This document shows, in pieces, positions 1 through 8,356 of a DNA stretch of 64,000 nt. The stretch comes from Ottowia massiliensis (GTDB taxonomy: Bacteria > Pseudomonadota > Gammaproteobacteria > Burkholderiales > Burkholderiaceae_C): contig NZ_LT964854.1 in assembly GCF_900240305.1 (NCBI RefSeq), forward strand, positions 2,232,001-2,296,000. The letters are read 5' to 3'. The position numbers were made by a program, and so were the translations under genes. The notes below the pieces were generated by a model. That model searched no databases and had not been told where the DNA came from. It saw nothing but the letters and a program-made list of their open reading frames with translations. Position 1 is the stretch's first letter. Each line of letters starts with the position of its first letter.

Positions 1-1
1 C

Positions 2-1399
2 CTGGTGTCGCTCTGGCTGCCCGAAGGCGCCAGCTTCGCGGCCACTGAAGACGTGGCCACGCGCGTGGAAAAGCGCATCCGGCAAGCGCCGGGCGCTGCC
101 AGCGTGAGCGTGTGGATTGGCTCGGGCGTGCCGCGCTTTTACCTGCCGCTGAACCAAATCATGCCGCAGAGCAACGTGGCGCAGCTCATCGTGCTGTCGC
201 AGGACGTGGCCGCGCGCAATCGCCTGCTCGGCAGCCTGCCCGCCCTGCTGGCGCAGGAATTTCCGGAAGCGCGCGCGCGCGTCAAGCTCCTGTCCAGCGG
301 GCCGCCCGTGGATTACCCGGTGCAGTTCCGCGTGATCGGGCCTGATCCGCAGCAGCTGCGCGCCTACGCCAACGAAGTCAAGGCCGCCCTGCGCGCCAAC
401 GCGCACATGCGCGACGTGAACGACAACTGGAACGAGTCCATCAAAACGCTGCGCCTGCAAATTGACCAGGCCAAGGCGCGCGCGCTGGGCGTGTCCAGCC
501 AGTCCATCGCGCAAGCGCTGCACGTCATGCAAAACGGCGCGGCCGTGGGCCAGTACCGCGAGGGCGACAAGCTCATCGACATCACCTTGCGCCAGCCCGC
601 CAGCGAACGCGGCGCGCTCGACAGCCTGGCCGGCGCTTACGTGGCCACCGCCAGCGGCAAAGCCATTCCGCTGGCGCAAATCGCCACGCCCGTGCTGGCC
701 TGGGAGCCGGGCGTGATGTGGCGCGACAAGCGCGAATACGCCATCACCGTGCAAGGCGACGTGGCCCGGGGCATGGAAGGCGCCACCGTCACGGCGCAAC
801 TGCTGCCCGCCCTGCGCGAGCTGCAAGCGCGCTGGGCCAGTCAAACGCCCGGCTACCGCCTGGAAGTGGCCGGCGCCACCGAAGAAAGCAGCAAAGGCTC
901 CGCCTCCATCGCCGCCGGCGTGCCCGTCATGCTGTTCATCACCTTCACGCTGCTCATGCTCCAGCTGCAATCGTTCAGCCGCGCCATGCTGGTCTTTCTG
1001 ACCGGCCCGCTGGGCATCGCGGGCGTGGCCGCCGCCCTGCTGGCGCTGAACCGGCCATTCGGCTTCGTGGCCCTGCTGGGCGTCATCGCCCTCATGGGCA
1101 TGATTCAGCGCAACTCGGTCATCCTCATCGACCAGATCGAACTCAACCGCCGCCACGGCATGAGCGCCAGCCACGCCATCGTGGAAGCCGCCGTGGGCCG
1201 CCTGCGCCCCATCGCGCTGACGGCCGCCGCTGCCGTGCTGGCCATGATTCCCCTCTCGCGCAGCGTGTTCTGGGGGCCGATGGCCGTGGCCATCATGGGC
1301 GGCCTCATCGTCGCCACGGCGCTGACCCTGCTGGCCCTGCCCGCCATGTACGCGGCGTGGTTCCGCGTGAAGGCTGAACCAGAGGGCGCAAGCCCGTAG
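2..1399 (+). CDS. RND-family efflux permease, C-terminal part (5' end outside window)
   Basis: The reading frame is already open at the window edge, so this is the last 465 or so residues of an inner-membrane proton-driven RND pump. The opening WLPEGASFAATE segment is typical of the periplasmic porter domain of this family. The second half has the usual hydrophobic helices, including LLGVIALMGMIQRNSVILIDQIE, which matches the family signature around transmembrane helices 10-11. Family knowledge says such permeases work as trimers with a periplasmic adaptor and an outer-membrane channel; these would lie upstream, outside the window. Substrate cannot be told from this fragment. The gene ends 54 bp before tRNA-Leu. 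Confidence 0.9.
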   Translation: MVSLWLPEGASFAATEDVATRVEKRIRQAPGAASVSVWIGSGVPRFYLPLNQIMPQSNVAQLIVLSQDVAARNRLLGSLPALLAQEFPEARARVKLLSSGPPVDYPVQFRVIGPDPQQLRAYANEVKAALRANAHMRDVNDNWNESIKTLRLQIDQAKARALGVSSQSIAQALHVMQNGAAVGQYREGDKLIDITLRQPASERGALDSLAGAYVATASGKAIPLAQIATPVLAWEPGVMWRDKREYAITVQGDVARGMEGATVTAQLLPALRELQARWASQTPGYRLEVAGATEESSKGSASIAAGVPVMLFITFTLLMLQLQSFSRAMLVFLTGPLGIAGVAAALLALNRPFGFVALLGVIALMGMIQRNSVILIDQIELNRRHGMSASHAIVEAAVGRLRPIALTAAAAVLAMIPLSRSVFWGPMAVAIMGGLIVATALTLLALPAMYAAWFRVKAEPEGASP

Positions 1400-1453
1400 A
1401 ATCCGCCTCTTTCGCAGCGGGCTTCACGGCAAGCTTCGCGGCGGCCCCAAACC

Positions 1454-1540
1454 GCGCGGGTGGCGAAATTGGTAGACGCACCAGGTTTAGGTCCTGACGC
1501 CCGCAAGGGCGTGCCGGTTCGAGTCCGGCTCCGCGCACCA
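1454..1540 (+). tRNA. tRNA-Leu (anticodon TAG)
   Basis: An 87-nt class II tRNA with encoded CCA. The acceptor arm GCGCGGG pairs with TCCGCGC. The anticodon stem CAGG/CCTG holds the loop TTTAGGT, giving anticodon TAG. A long variable arm and a GGTTCGAGTCC T-arm are present. Confidence 0.95.
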
Positions 1541-1548
1541 TGGCAAAA

Positions 1549-1585
1549 AGCCCTTGGGCCAGTTTTGGCCCAAGGGCTTTTTTTT
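1549..1585 (+). terminator. Intrinsic terminator after tRNA-Leu
   Basis: Perfect 12-bp stem AGCCCTTGGGCC / GGCCCAAGGGCT with a 6-nt loop, followed by at least seven T. It starts 9 nt after the tRNA CCA end. Confidence 0.9.
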
Positions 1586-1701
1586 GCCCGCTCGCTTCAA
1601 AAAAGATAGCTGCCAATCCAGTCTGCGCCAGGACTTGCGGGCGATGGGAGCCATGCACAAAAAAGTCCGGCGCGGGCCGGACTTGGCTGCGGGAGCGGGA
1701 G

Positions 1702-4188
1702 TCAGCCGCAGCTGCCGACGAAGCCGCACTGGGTGCAGTAGTCGCAGCCGTCTTTGCGAATCATGGCGCGGGCGCCGCATTCGGTGCATTTCTTGCCGGC
1801 CATCATGCCGGGGGTGATGGCGTGGGCGCCGTCGCTTTGCGGCGCGTCCTTGGCGGCCTGCAAGGTTTCTGCGGCGGGCAAATCGCCTTCGGCAAAGAGC
1901 GAGCCTTGGGCGCGGCGGGCGATGAGGTCTTCAATGGCATAGCCGATGGCGGCCACTTCGCTGTCGTGCCAGCGGGGCACGCGGGTGCCGTCGGCCTTCT
2001 GGTAGGTGCCCAGGCGCACGGGGCCACGGTCCCACGTGACTTTGCGCAGGTCTTCCAGCGCGCGGTCCAGAAAGCCGCCGCGCGCGGCCAGGCTGAGCGA
2101 GCGCATGGTGGCGGTGATCCATTGCTGCGATTCGCCGTTCTGGCCCACGGGCATGAAAAATTCGATGGCGCGCTCCACGGTGCCTTTGCCGTCGGCCGTG
2201 GGCATGGGCAGGAAGGTGACGATGAGGTAGAGGCGCTGCGGGCCTTCGCTGGTCCAGTAGTCGATTTTTTCGGCCACGGCGGGCAGCCCGCCGGTGGGGC
2301 GTTTTTCAATGACGGTGCGCATGGGGTCGTCCGCATGGCCGTGGCGCGGGCTGGCGGGCGCGGCGTTTTCCTGTTTGGGCGCTTCGGCGGGGGCAGCCTC
2401 GAGCACGGAGCCGACGATGGCGTTGGGCCGGTAGGTGGCCAGGCCCTTCAGGCGGGCCTTCCAGGCTTTGGCGTAGAGGTCCTTGAAGTCGTCATACGGG
2501 TAGTCGGCCGGGACATTGACGGTTTTGGAGATGGAGGTGTCTATGAAGGGCTGCACGGCCTGCATCATGGCGATGTGCTCTTCGGCGGTCATGGCCAGGG
2601 CATTGACGAAGTAGTCGGGCAGATGGTTCACATCGCCGCCTTGCGCCTTGTAGAGGCGCCAGGCGTGGTCTTCCACCTGATATTCACTGCGGGAGCCGTC
2701 GGCTTCGCGTTTTTTGCGGGTGTAGGTCCAGGAAAAGGGCGGCTCGATGCCGTTGGAAGCGTTGTCGGCAAAGGCCAGGCTGACGGTGCCGGTGGGGGCG
2801 ATGGACAGCAGGTGGCTGTTGCGGATGCCGTGCTTGCGGATGGCGTCCTGAATGTCCTGCGGCAGGCGGCTGGCGAAGGTGCCCTGGCCCAGGTACTGGG
2901 TGGCGTCAAAGCGGGGGAATGCGCCTTTTTCCTTGGCCAATTCGATGGAGGCGCGGTAGGCGGCGTTTCGCATGGCTTCGGCGATGCGGGCGGCCATTTG
3001 GCGGCCTTCGTCGCGGTCATAGCGCAGGCGCAGCATGGCCAGCGTGTTGCCCAGGCCCGTGAAGCCCACGCCAATGCGGCGCTTGGCGGCGGCTTCGGCG
3101 CGCTGCTGCTCCAGCGGCCAGAAGGTGACATCCAGCACGTTGTCCAGCGCGCGCACCTGGGTGGCGACGACTTTTTCAAAAGCGTCGAAGTCAAACACCG
3201 GCTCGCCGCCTTCGCCAAAGGCGTGGCGCACGAAGCGGGTGAGGATGATGGGGCCCAGGTCGCAGCAGCCGTAGGGCGGCAGGGGCTGCTCGCCGCAGGG
3301 GTTGGTGGCCTCGATGGTTTCGCAGTAGTTGAGGTTGTTGTCGCGGCGGATGGCGTCGATGAACAAGATGCCCGGCTCGGCGAAGTCGTAGGCGGACTTC
3401 ATGATGGTGTCCCACAGCTGGCGGGCGGGCAGGCGCTTGTAAACCCACAGGCCGTCTTGCCGCTGGTAGCTGCCGGATTCGCGCAGGGCGGCTCCGGGGC
3501 GCGCCTTGTGCACCAGCTCCCAGTCGGCGTTTTTCTCCAGCGCCTGCATGAAGGCGTCGGTCACGCCGACGGAAACGTTGAAATTGTTCCAGCGGCCGGG
3601 CGTGCGCTTGGCGGTGATGAAGTCGAGCACGTCCGGGTGGTCAATGCGCAGCACGCCCATTTGCGCGCCACGGCGGCTGCCCGCGCTTTCCACGGTGGCG
3701 CAGCTCTGATCGAACACGTTGATGTAGCTGCACGGGCCGGAAGCGATGGAGGCGGTGCCCTTGACCTCGGCCCCGCTGGGGCGGATGCGCGAGAAGTCAT
3801 AGCCCACGCCGCCGCCGCGCCGCATGGTTTCGGCCGCTTCGCGCAGGGCTTCGTAAATGCCGGGGTAGCCATCGTCGGCCACGCCCTGGATGGCGTCGCC
3901 CACGGGCTGCACAAAGCAGTTGATGAGCGTGGCCTGAATGTCGGTGCCCGCCGCGCTCATGATGCGCCCCGCGCCAATGGCGCCCGCCTTGAGGTTGGCC
4001 AGGAATTTGGCTTCCCATTCGGCGCGCAGAGCGGGTTTTTCGGCGGAAGCCAAGGCGCGCGCCACGCGAGCGAAGAGCTGGTCTTCGGTTTTTTCCTCTT
4101 TCTTGAGGTATTTCTCGGCCAGCACGTCCTGGCTGATGGGCTGCACGGGCAATTCCAGCCGGCTGGCGGCGATGTCTTCATGTTTCAT
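1702..4188 (-). CDS. nrdJ: Class II (adenosylcobalamin-dependent) ribonucleoside-diphosphate reductase NrdJ
   Basis: Reduces ribonucleotides to deoxyribonucleotides using adenosylcobalamin instead of a separate radical subunit, so it works with or without oxygen. The 828-residue product begins MKHEDIAASRLELP; the longer open frame upstream looks non-coding. Visible family features are the GPCSYINVFDQSCATVESAG block, the NPCGEQPL motif with the active-site Cys and Glu, and a C-terminal CTECG...CDYCTQCG cysteine cluster that is usual in this group. It stands alone. A hairpin followed by T residues lies about 30 nt upstream of the start. A separate class Ia nrdAB pair lies about 6 kb away, so the organism has two reductase systems. 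Confidence 0.95.
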   Translation of the reverse strand: MKHEDIAASRLELPVQPISQDVLAEKYLKKEEKTEDQLFARVARALASAEKPALRAEWEAKFLANLKAGAIGAGRIMSAAGTDIQATLINCFVQPVGDAIQGVADDGYPGIYEALREAAETMRRGGGVGYDFSRIRPSGAEVKGTASIASGPCSYINVFDQSCATVESAGSRRGAQMGVLRIDHPDVLDFITAKRTPGRWNNFNVSVGVTDAFMQALEKNADWELVHKARPGAALRESGSYQRQDGLWVYKRLPARQLWDTIMKSAYDFAEPGILFIDAIRRDNNLNYCETIEATNPCGEQPLPPYGCCDLGPIILTRFVRHAFGEGGEPVFDFDAFEKVVATQVRALDNVLDVTFWPLEQQRAEAAAKRRIGVGFTGLGNTLAMLRLRYDRDEGRQMAARIAEAMRNAAYRASIELAKEKGAFPRFDATQYLGQGTFASRLPQDIQDAIRKHGIRNSHLLSIAPTGTVSLAFADNASNGIEPPFSWTYTRKKREADGSRSEYQVEDHAWRLYKAQGGDVNHLPDYFVNALAMTAEEHIAMMQAVQPFIDTSISKTVNVPADYPYDDFKDLYAKAWKARLKGLATYRPNAIVGSVLEAAPAEAPKQENAAPASPRHGHADDPMRTVIEKRPTGGLPAVAEKIDYWTSEGPQRLYLIVTFLPMPTADGKGTVERAIEFFMPVGQNGESQQWITATMRSLSLAARGGFLDRALEDLRKVTWDRGPVRLGTYQKADGTRVPRWHDSEVAAIGYAIEDLIARRAQGSLFAEGDLPAAETLQAAKDAPQSDGAHAITPGMMAGKKCTECGARAMIRKDGCDYCTQCGFVGSCG

Positions 4189-4208
4189 GGGCGGGCAAGG
4201 AGCGAAAG

Positions 4209-4241
4209 AAAAAACAATCCTCTGCGCATGTGCCGCAGAGG
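4209..4241 (-). terminator. Terminator-like hairpin in the nrdJ leader
   Basis: Read on the minus strand: an 8-bp stem CCTCTGCG/CGCAGAGG with a 7-nt loop, four bases, then six T. It ends about 20 nt before the nrdJ start codon. It could be an attenuator or the end of an upstream minus-strand transcript, although no minus-strand gene is visible just upstream. Confidence 0.5.
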
Positions 4242-4574
4242 GGAAAACCGGGGAGAGACGGCTGCACAGGCGTGAGACGCCGGAGGCTGGCGGAAAGGGC
4301 GGAAAACAGATGGCCAGCGCTGGAAAAAACGGGGCGGATTGTGGCATTCCCGGATGCGTTTCGGGGCGCATGAAAGCGGGCTAAATATTCCCCATCCACA
4401 GGTTTGCTGCGGTTTCTGTAGCAGCTTTTCCAGCATTGAAAAGGCCCGTGCGGCGGGCGATTTCAAAGATGGCAATGTGTATCCAACGGAAAGGCGGATG
4501 CGGGCATCCGGCAGCGCTTCGCCAGCCGGGCGAGGGCGTGCGGACAGCGGGTAATACTGAAGAAAAAAGCGTGT

Positions 4575-4660
4575 ATTCGCTCTTGCTTCAATAGCAAACC
4601 ATCGCCGCCAAATAAGCGGGAAACCGCTTTTTAATGGGTCTGGATTTGCTCCTGTTTCTG
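4575..4660 (-). repeat. Family A dispersed repeat, copy 1 (degenerate)
   Basis: Has both ends (TTCGCTC... and GGATTTGCTCCTGTTT) and the ATAGC segment, but has lost most of the central GTCCTAGT motif. The whole gap 4189-5029 has no credible gene; it holds this copy, copy 2 and the nrdJ leader. Confidence 0.55.
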
Positions 4661-4870
4661 ATATGGCTCTACGGAATCAGCCAAGCAGGAACCCTGAAAT
4701 TCGTGCCGGAGCATGGCCGCTCGATACCGTCCTTTGGTTTTCGCAGGCCAAGCCAGCTTTTGTGGAAAGCTGATTTGGCCGCGAAAGGTTTCGGAACGGG
4801 GGCAAGGTGCAGGCGGCGCATGCAGGCGGAGAAGCGGCACGGGCGGCGCCATCGCGCGGCAAGGCGCTAT

Positions 4871-4954
4871 TTTGCTCCTTTATCCATAGCGTCATGTCCT
4901 AGGAGGGACTGCGCGAAACGGTATTTTCAGCCGCTTGAATTCGCTCTCTTTTTC
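4871..4954 (-). repeat. Family A dispersed repeat, copy 2
   Basis: TTTGCTCCTTTATCCATAGC, then ATGTCCTAG, a GCGCGAAA segment and the closing TTGAATTCGCTC. All landmarks of the family are in order, in reverse orientation. Confidence 0.85.
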
Positions 4955-5029
4955 GATGCCGTCTGCCCGCGCGGTGCGTCGCACAGGCACAGACGCGCGG
5001 GCCATGAGCCGCAGTCTTTAAGCGGGCTT

Positions 5030-5803
5030 TTACTGCTCCACAAAAGCACGCTCGACCACGTAGTCGCCCGGCTGGGTGGTGTTGCCCTCTTTGAAGCCGC
5101 GCTTTTCAAGCACGGCCTTGAGGGACTTGAGCATTTCCGGGCTGCCGCAAAGCATCACGCGGTCTTCGGCGGGGTTGAGTTCGGGCAGGCCCAAGTCGCG
5201 CGCCATCTGGCCGCTTTCAATCAGATCGGGAATGCGCCCTTGCGTCTGGAACGGCTCGCGCGTGACGGTGGGGTAGTACTTGAGCTTGTCGCGCACCATC
5301 TCGCCCAGGATTTCATGCTGCGGCAGCTCGTGCGTGATGTAGTCGCGGTAGGCCAGCTCGGCCACCAGGCGGCAGCCGTGCACCAGCACGATTTGCTCGT
5401 AGCGCTCGTAGGCATCAGGGTCGCGGATGATGCTCATGAACGGCGCCAGCCCCGTGCCCGTGCCAAACAGATACAGGCGCTTGCCCGGCAGCAAATAGTC
5501 CGTCAGCAGCGTGCCGGTGGGCTTGTGGCCGACGATCACCGTATCGCCCGGCTGAATGTGCTGCAAGCGGCTGGTCAGCGGGCCATCGGGCACCTTGATG
5601 CTCAGAAACTCCAGCGTTTCTTCATAGTTGGGGCTGACGATGGAGTAGGCGCGCAAAAGCGGCTTGCCATCCACGCGCAGGCCAATCATCGTGAAATGGC
5701 CGTTGGAAAAGCGCAGGCCCGGGCTGCGCGTGGTGGTGAAGGAAAAGAGGCGGTCGGTCCAGTGGTGGACGGTGAGGACTTTTTCGTCGTTGAAAGCAGC
5801 CAT
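5030..5803 (-). CDS. fpr: Ferredoxin--NADP(+) reductase
   Basis: FAD enzyme that moves electrons between NADPH and ferredoxin or flavodoxin in the cytoplasm. The 257-residue length is normal for bacterial FPR. RAYSIVSPN (about residue 51) is the FAD-binding RxYS motif, GTGTGLAPFMSI is the NADP pyrophosphate-binding loop, and VMLCGSPEM precedes the C-terminal segment. The protein ends in VERAFVEQ, the usual end of this subfamily. The gene is isolated. A strong terminator-shaped hairpin lies about 31 nt before its start codon on the same strand. No clear Shine-Dalgarno sequence precedes ATG 5803. Confidence 0.95.
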   Translation of the reverse strand: MAAFNDEKVLTVHHWTDRLFSFTTTRSPGLRFSNGHFTMIGLRVDGKPLLRAYSIVSPNYEETLEFLSIKVPDGPLTSRLQHIQPGDTVIVGHKPTGTLLTDYLLPGKRLYLFGTGTGLAPFMSIIRDPDAYERYEQIVLVHGCRLVAELAYRDYITHELPQHEILGEMVRDKLKYYPTVTREPFQTQGRIPDLIESGQMARDLGLPELNPAEDRVMLCGSPEMLKSLKAVLEKRGFKEGNTTQPGDYVVERAFVEQ

Positions 5804-5833
5804 TTCGTTGAGTCAGTCAGAAGGCGGACAAAC

Positions 5834-5863
5834 AAAAAAGGCGGGCCAGAGAGGCTGGCCCGC
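5834..5863 (-). terminator. Strong intrinsic terminator just upstream of fpr
   Basis: On the minus strand GCGGGCCAG / CTGGCCCGC (9 bp, 5-nt loop) is followed directly by six T. No minus-strand gene lies upstream before tRNA-Lys, so it may be a leader attenuator or the end of an unannotated small RNA. Confidence 0.75.
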
Positions 5864-6049
5864 TGCCGTCTGCTGCTTCTCGCAATCCATCCGCAGCAGT
5901 GGCGGGCATTTTCGCATGCGCCTCACGGCCGCCGCGCAGACCGGCGCGCCTGCCAGCCGCCAAGCCGCCGATTGCTGACGCACCGCAAAACCGCCCGAGC
6001 AGGCTGCGCACAATGGCGCGCTTTTCAATGGCCGAGAAAGGAATCGCGC

Positions 6050-6499
6050 ATGCACCGCCGCTCTTTTTGCCGCCTGCTGGCGGCCGCTCCGCTTGCCTGC
6101 CTGCCCGCGCTGGCGGCCGCCCGGCAAGCGCAATCTGAAGGTGAACCCGAAGGCGAACTCATCGACATCGTCCTGGAAATCTCCGATGGCGGCCGGCCGC
6201 TTTTCGCGCCCCAGCTGCAAGCCCGCTCCGGCCGCAAGCTCAGCTTCAAAAAAGAAGCGGGCGATCGCGTGGAACGCCTGGACCTGGTGGCCGAATGCGA
6301 CGCCGCCCGCCCCGGCCGCGTCAGGCTGCAAGGCGAGCTGTCCTTCAGGGAGATCGACTCGCTGGACTGGCGCGCCCGGGGCCGCTTCGAGATGGACTTG
6401 CAGATGAACCAGCCCGCCACAACGGCCGTGCGCGATGCTCAAGCCGGGCGCACCTTGCAAATCAAGGCCACGGTCCGCCCCGGCAAGCCGCCGGCTTGA
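6050..6499 (+). CDS. Exported protein of unknown function
   Basis: Product of 149 residues starting MHRRSFCRLLAAAPLAC. GAAAGGA lies 8 bp before the ATG. The N-terminus has a twin-arginine-like RRSF followed by a hydrophobic stretch ending LPALAAARQ, so export to the periplasm is likely; Tat use is only suggested. The mature part is charged, with GELIDIVLEISDGGRPLFAPQLQARSG and a C-terminal TLQIKATVRPG, which reads as a small beta-rich domain. I do not recognise the family. Neighbours (fpr, tRNA-Lys) give no hint of function. Confidence 0.7.
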   Translation: MHRRSFCRLLAAAPLACLPALAAARQAQSEGEPEGELIDIVLEISDGGRPLFAPQLQARSGRKLSFKKEAGDRVERLDLVAECDAARPGRVRLQGELSFREIDSLDWRARGRFEMDLQMNQPATTAVRDAQAGRTLQIKATVRPGKPPA

Positions 6500-6532
6500 T
6501 GGCGGCTTTCATGCCGCGAAAGCGCGGGCAAT

Positions 6533-6564
6533 AAAAAAACCCGCTGTTCAAACGAATCAGCGGG
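6533..6564 (-). terminator. Intrinsic terminator after tRNA-Lys
   Basis: On the minus strand CCCGCTG / CAGCGGG with an 11-nt loop is followed by seven T, 22 nt after the tRNA 3' end. Confidence 0.8.
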
Positions 6565-6585
6565 CTGCTTCAAAAACGGGCCAGA

Positions 6586-6661
6586 TGGTGGGTCGTGTAG
6601 GGTTCGAACCTACGACCGACGGATTAAGAGTCCGCTGCTCTACCAGCTGAGCTAACGACCC
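6586..6661 (-). tRNA. tRNA-Lys (anticodon CTT)
   Basis: 76 nt including CCA. The acceptor arm GGGTCGT pairs with ACGACCC, the D-arm is GCTCAGCTGGTAGAGC, the anticodon loop CTCTTAA sits on stem GCGGA/TCCGT, and the T-arm is GTAGGTTCGAACCCTAC. The anticodon is CTT, not the more common TTT. Confidence 0.95.
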
Positions 6662-6748
6662 TGGCCGTTTTTCCTTGCCGGAGCAAGAAAGCTGCGGATT
6701 GTAGCACAGCCTATTTCATAGGCTCACCGGCTGGCGCCGCCCGTGCGC

Positions 6749-7549
6749 TCAGGGCAGCACTTCCACCGTGGCCACGTAGGCCAGGCGGCGCTTCTGGGCT
6801 TTTGGGAAGGTGGTTTTGGCGTCGTCGGCGTCCACGTCAATCCAGTACATGCCCGCTTGCGGGAAGGTGAGGGTGAACTGGCCCTTGGCGTCGGTGGCGG
6901 TTTTGATTTCTTCCAGCTTGTCGCGGTAGCGGGTGCCGCCGCGCACGGCCTTGATTTCAAGCCCGGCGGCGGGCTGGCCGTCCAGGTGCATGGCAAAGGT
7001 GGCCGGCTCGCCCGGGGCCAGGTCGTTGGGGTGGGTCACGGGCGCCAGCTCCAGACCCTTGCCGCTGGGCGTGATGGCGCTGGGCTTGCCGACGGTGACG
7101 AAGGTTTCCACGCGCAGGCTGGATTCAAAGACTTCCAGGTCTTTGGCGTCGGCGGGCACTTCGGCGGCAAATTTTTCGGGCGTGCCGCGCCAGCGCTTGG
7201 GTTTGCCTTCGCCGTCTTTGTAAATGGCCGTGAGGCCGCCTGCATTGACGATGGCCACGCGATACGTGCCGCGCTGGGCGGGCTTGAAGTCGAAAACGCT
7301 GCGCAAATTGCCGGTGAAGGGCTTGTCCGGCTCCACGCGGCTGCCGTCGGGGGCGGTGATGGCAAGGTGGTCGAGCTTGAGCGGGAAGTGGTTGAAATAA
7401 AACAGGTCGTTGGCCACGGCGGCATCCACCGTGACCCATTCGGGCTTGGAGAGGCTGGTGGCAGAAGGCAGCAGCCAGACGTTGTGCGCCTGCGCGGCGG
7501 TCAGGCCCAGGGCGAGCAGGGCGGCGGCAATGCGGGGAGCGAGTTTCAT
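6749..7549 (-). CDS. DUF4198 periplasmic protein
   Basis: Product of 266 residues from ATG 7549, preceded by AAAGGA. It has a clear signal peptide (MKLAPRIAAALLALGLTAAQAHNVWLLP); the AHNVWL start of the mature protein is typical of DUF4198, a family found near metal-uptake genes. The body holds PSRVEP/RGTYRVAIVNAGG strands and a C-terminal carboxypeptidase-regulatory-like domain (FTLTFPQAGMYWIDVD). It is the last gene of a three-gene minus-strand operon after the PepSY_TM and DUF2271 genes. A role in metal handling at the envelope is an inference from family context. A family A repeat lies between this gene and the DUF2271 gene. Confidence 0.85.
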   Translation of the reverse strand: MKLAPRIAAALLALGLTAAQAHNVWLLPSATSLSKPEWVTVDAAVANDLFYFNHFPLKLDHLAITAPDGSRVEPDKPFTGNLRSVFDFKPAQRGTYRVAIVNAGGLTAIYKDGEGKPKRWRGTPEKFAAEVPADAKDLEVFESSLRVETFVTVGKPSAITPSGKGLELAPVTHPNDLAPGEPATFAMHLDGQPAAGLEIKAVRGGTRYRDKLEEIKTATDAKGQFTLTFPQAGMYWIDVDADDAKTTFPKAQKRRLAYVATVEVLP

Positions 7550-7592
7550 GACGCAAGTCCTTTGCGGAGGTTGAGAGAAGATGAACAGGTTC

Positions 7593-7677
7593 AAAAAGAG
7601 AAGCGAATCCAGAAGGCTGAAAACGGCCTTCGCGCAGATTCCACTAGGACATCATGCTATGGATTCAGGAGCGAATT
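7593..7677 (+). repeat. Family A dispersed repeat, copy 3
   Basis: AAAAGAGAAGCGAATCCAGAAGG at the left, CACTAGGACATCATGCTAT in the centre and CAGGAGCGAATTC at the right. It sits inside the DUF2271-DUF4198 intergenic space of an operon, so it may be transcribed. Confidence 0.9.
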
Positions 7678-7699
7678 CAGGCTTTTCGCAAGCCTGCGG

Positions 7700-8242
7700 T
7701 CAGGGCTTGAGCGTGACGCGCACCGCGCCCAGCTCGCTGCTGCCTTGCGCCTGCGCCTGCGCCTGGGCGGCGGCTTTCGGGGGCCAGTCAAACGGCACGC
7801 TGAGCACTTCGCGGCCGCCGACTTCGCGGGCCGCTTCCACCATCAGCTTGTAGCTGCCGGCGGGCAGATTGGGCAGGGGGCCGCTGCCGGCGGTGAAAGA
7901 AAGCGTTTGCACGCCAGAGGGGCGCGTGGCGCCGCTGACGCCATCGACGGGCATGTCCAGATTGCGGCCCGCGCGGCGCCACCACTGGCGCATGTCCTTG
8001 AGCCATTTCGTGCCCTTGCTGTCGCCGTCGGCCACGCGCACGTCGTACCAGACGGCCAGCGTGGCGGGCGTACCGGGCACATCGGCCTTGGCGTCGGCAG
8101 GCTCCACCCAGATGGCCACGTAAGGGCGGTGGTATTCGGCCACGTTCAGGCGCGGAATTTCCACGCTCACGTCCAGCCCGGCGGCCAGCGCGGGCGCGGC
8201 CAGCGCGCTACCCAGGGCCAGGGCGCAGAGGGGTTTTTTCAT
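7700..8242 (-). CDS. DUF2271 periplasmic protein
   Basis: Product of 180 residues from MKKPLCALALGSALAAPALAAG, a typical Sec signal peptide. ATG 8242 is preferred over ATG 8248 because AGGAG is 8 nt away. The mature part starts LDVSVEIPRLNVAEYHRPYVAIWVE, the conserved opening of DUF2271, and includes WYDVRV and the WLKDMRQWWRR block. The family is known to occur in operons with PepSY-type membrane proteins and TonB-dependent receptors, as partly here. The exact activity is unknown. Confidence 0.88.
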   Translation of the reverse strand: MKKPLCALALGSALAAPALAAGLDVSVEIPRLNVAEYHRPYVAIWVEPADAKADVPGTPATLAVWYDVRVADGDSKGTKWLKDMRQWWRRAGRNLDMPVDGVSGATRPSGVQTLSFTAGSGPLPNLPAGSYKLMVEAAREVGGREVLSVPFDWPPKAAAQAQAQAQGSSELGAVRVTLKP

Positions 8243-8356
8243 GTGCATTGCTCCTTTTCTTCAGGTTCAGGGGGAAGTGGATGAAAAGCGGAGGGCGGCG
8301 GCCTTCAGGGGCCATCGGGCCAAAGCGGTCAATCCAAGGCGCTCCATCAAAAACTC

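Noticed and set aside
1590..1650. Possible family A copy near the nrdJ 3' end
   Set aside because: AAAAAAGATAGCTGCC and GCCAGGACTTGCGGG are suggestive of a related intergenic repeat, but the ends do not match the family A landmarks.
1540..4275. 911-residue plus-strand open frame
   Set aside because: Antisense to nrdJ; Gly/Ala/His-rich composition typical of the complement of GC-rich coding DNA.
4189..4560. Cobalamin riboswitch upstream of nrdJ
   Set aside because: Looked for the B12-box and conserved core on the minus strand and did not find them; a covariance search would be decisive.
4634..6499. 621-residue plus-strand open frame
   Set aside because: Mostly antisense to fpr and through repeat DNA; only its last 149 codons (from 6050) look like a real protein.
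6743..8284. 513-residue plus-strand open frame
   Set aside because: Antisense to the DUF4198 and DUF2271 genes, with shadow composition.
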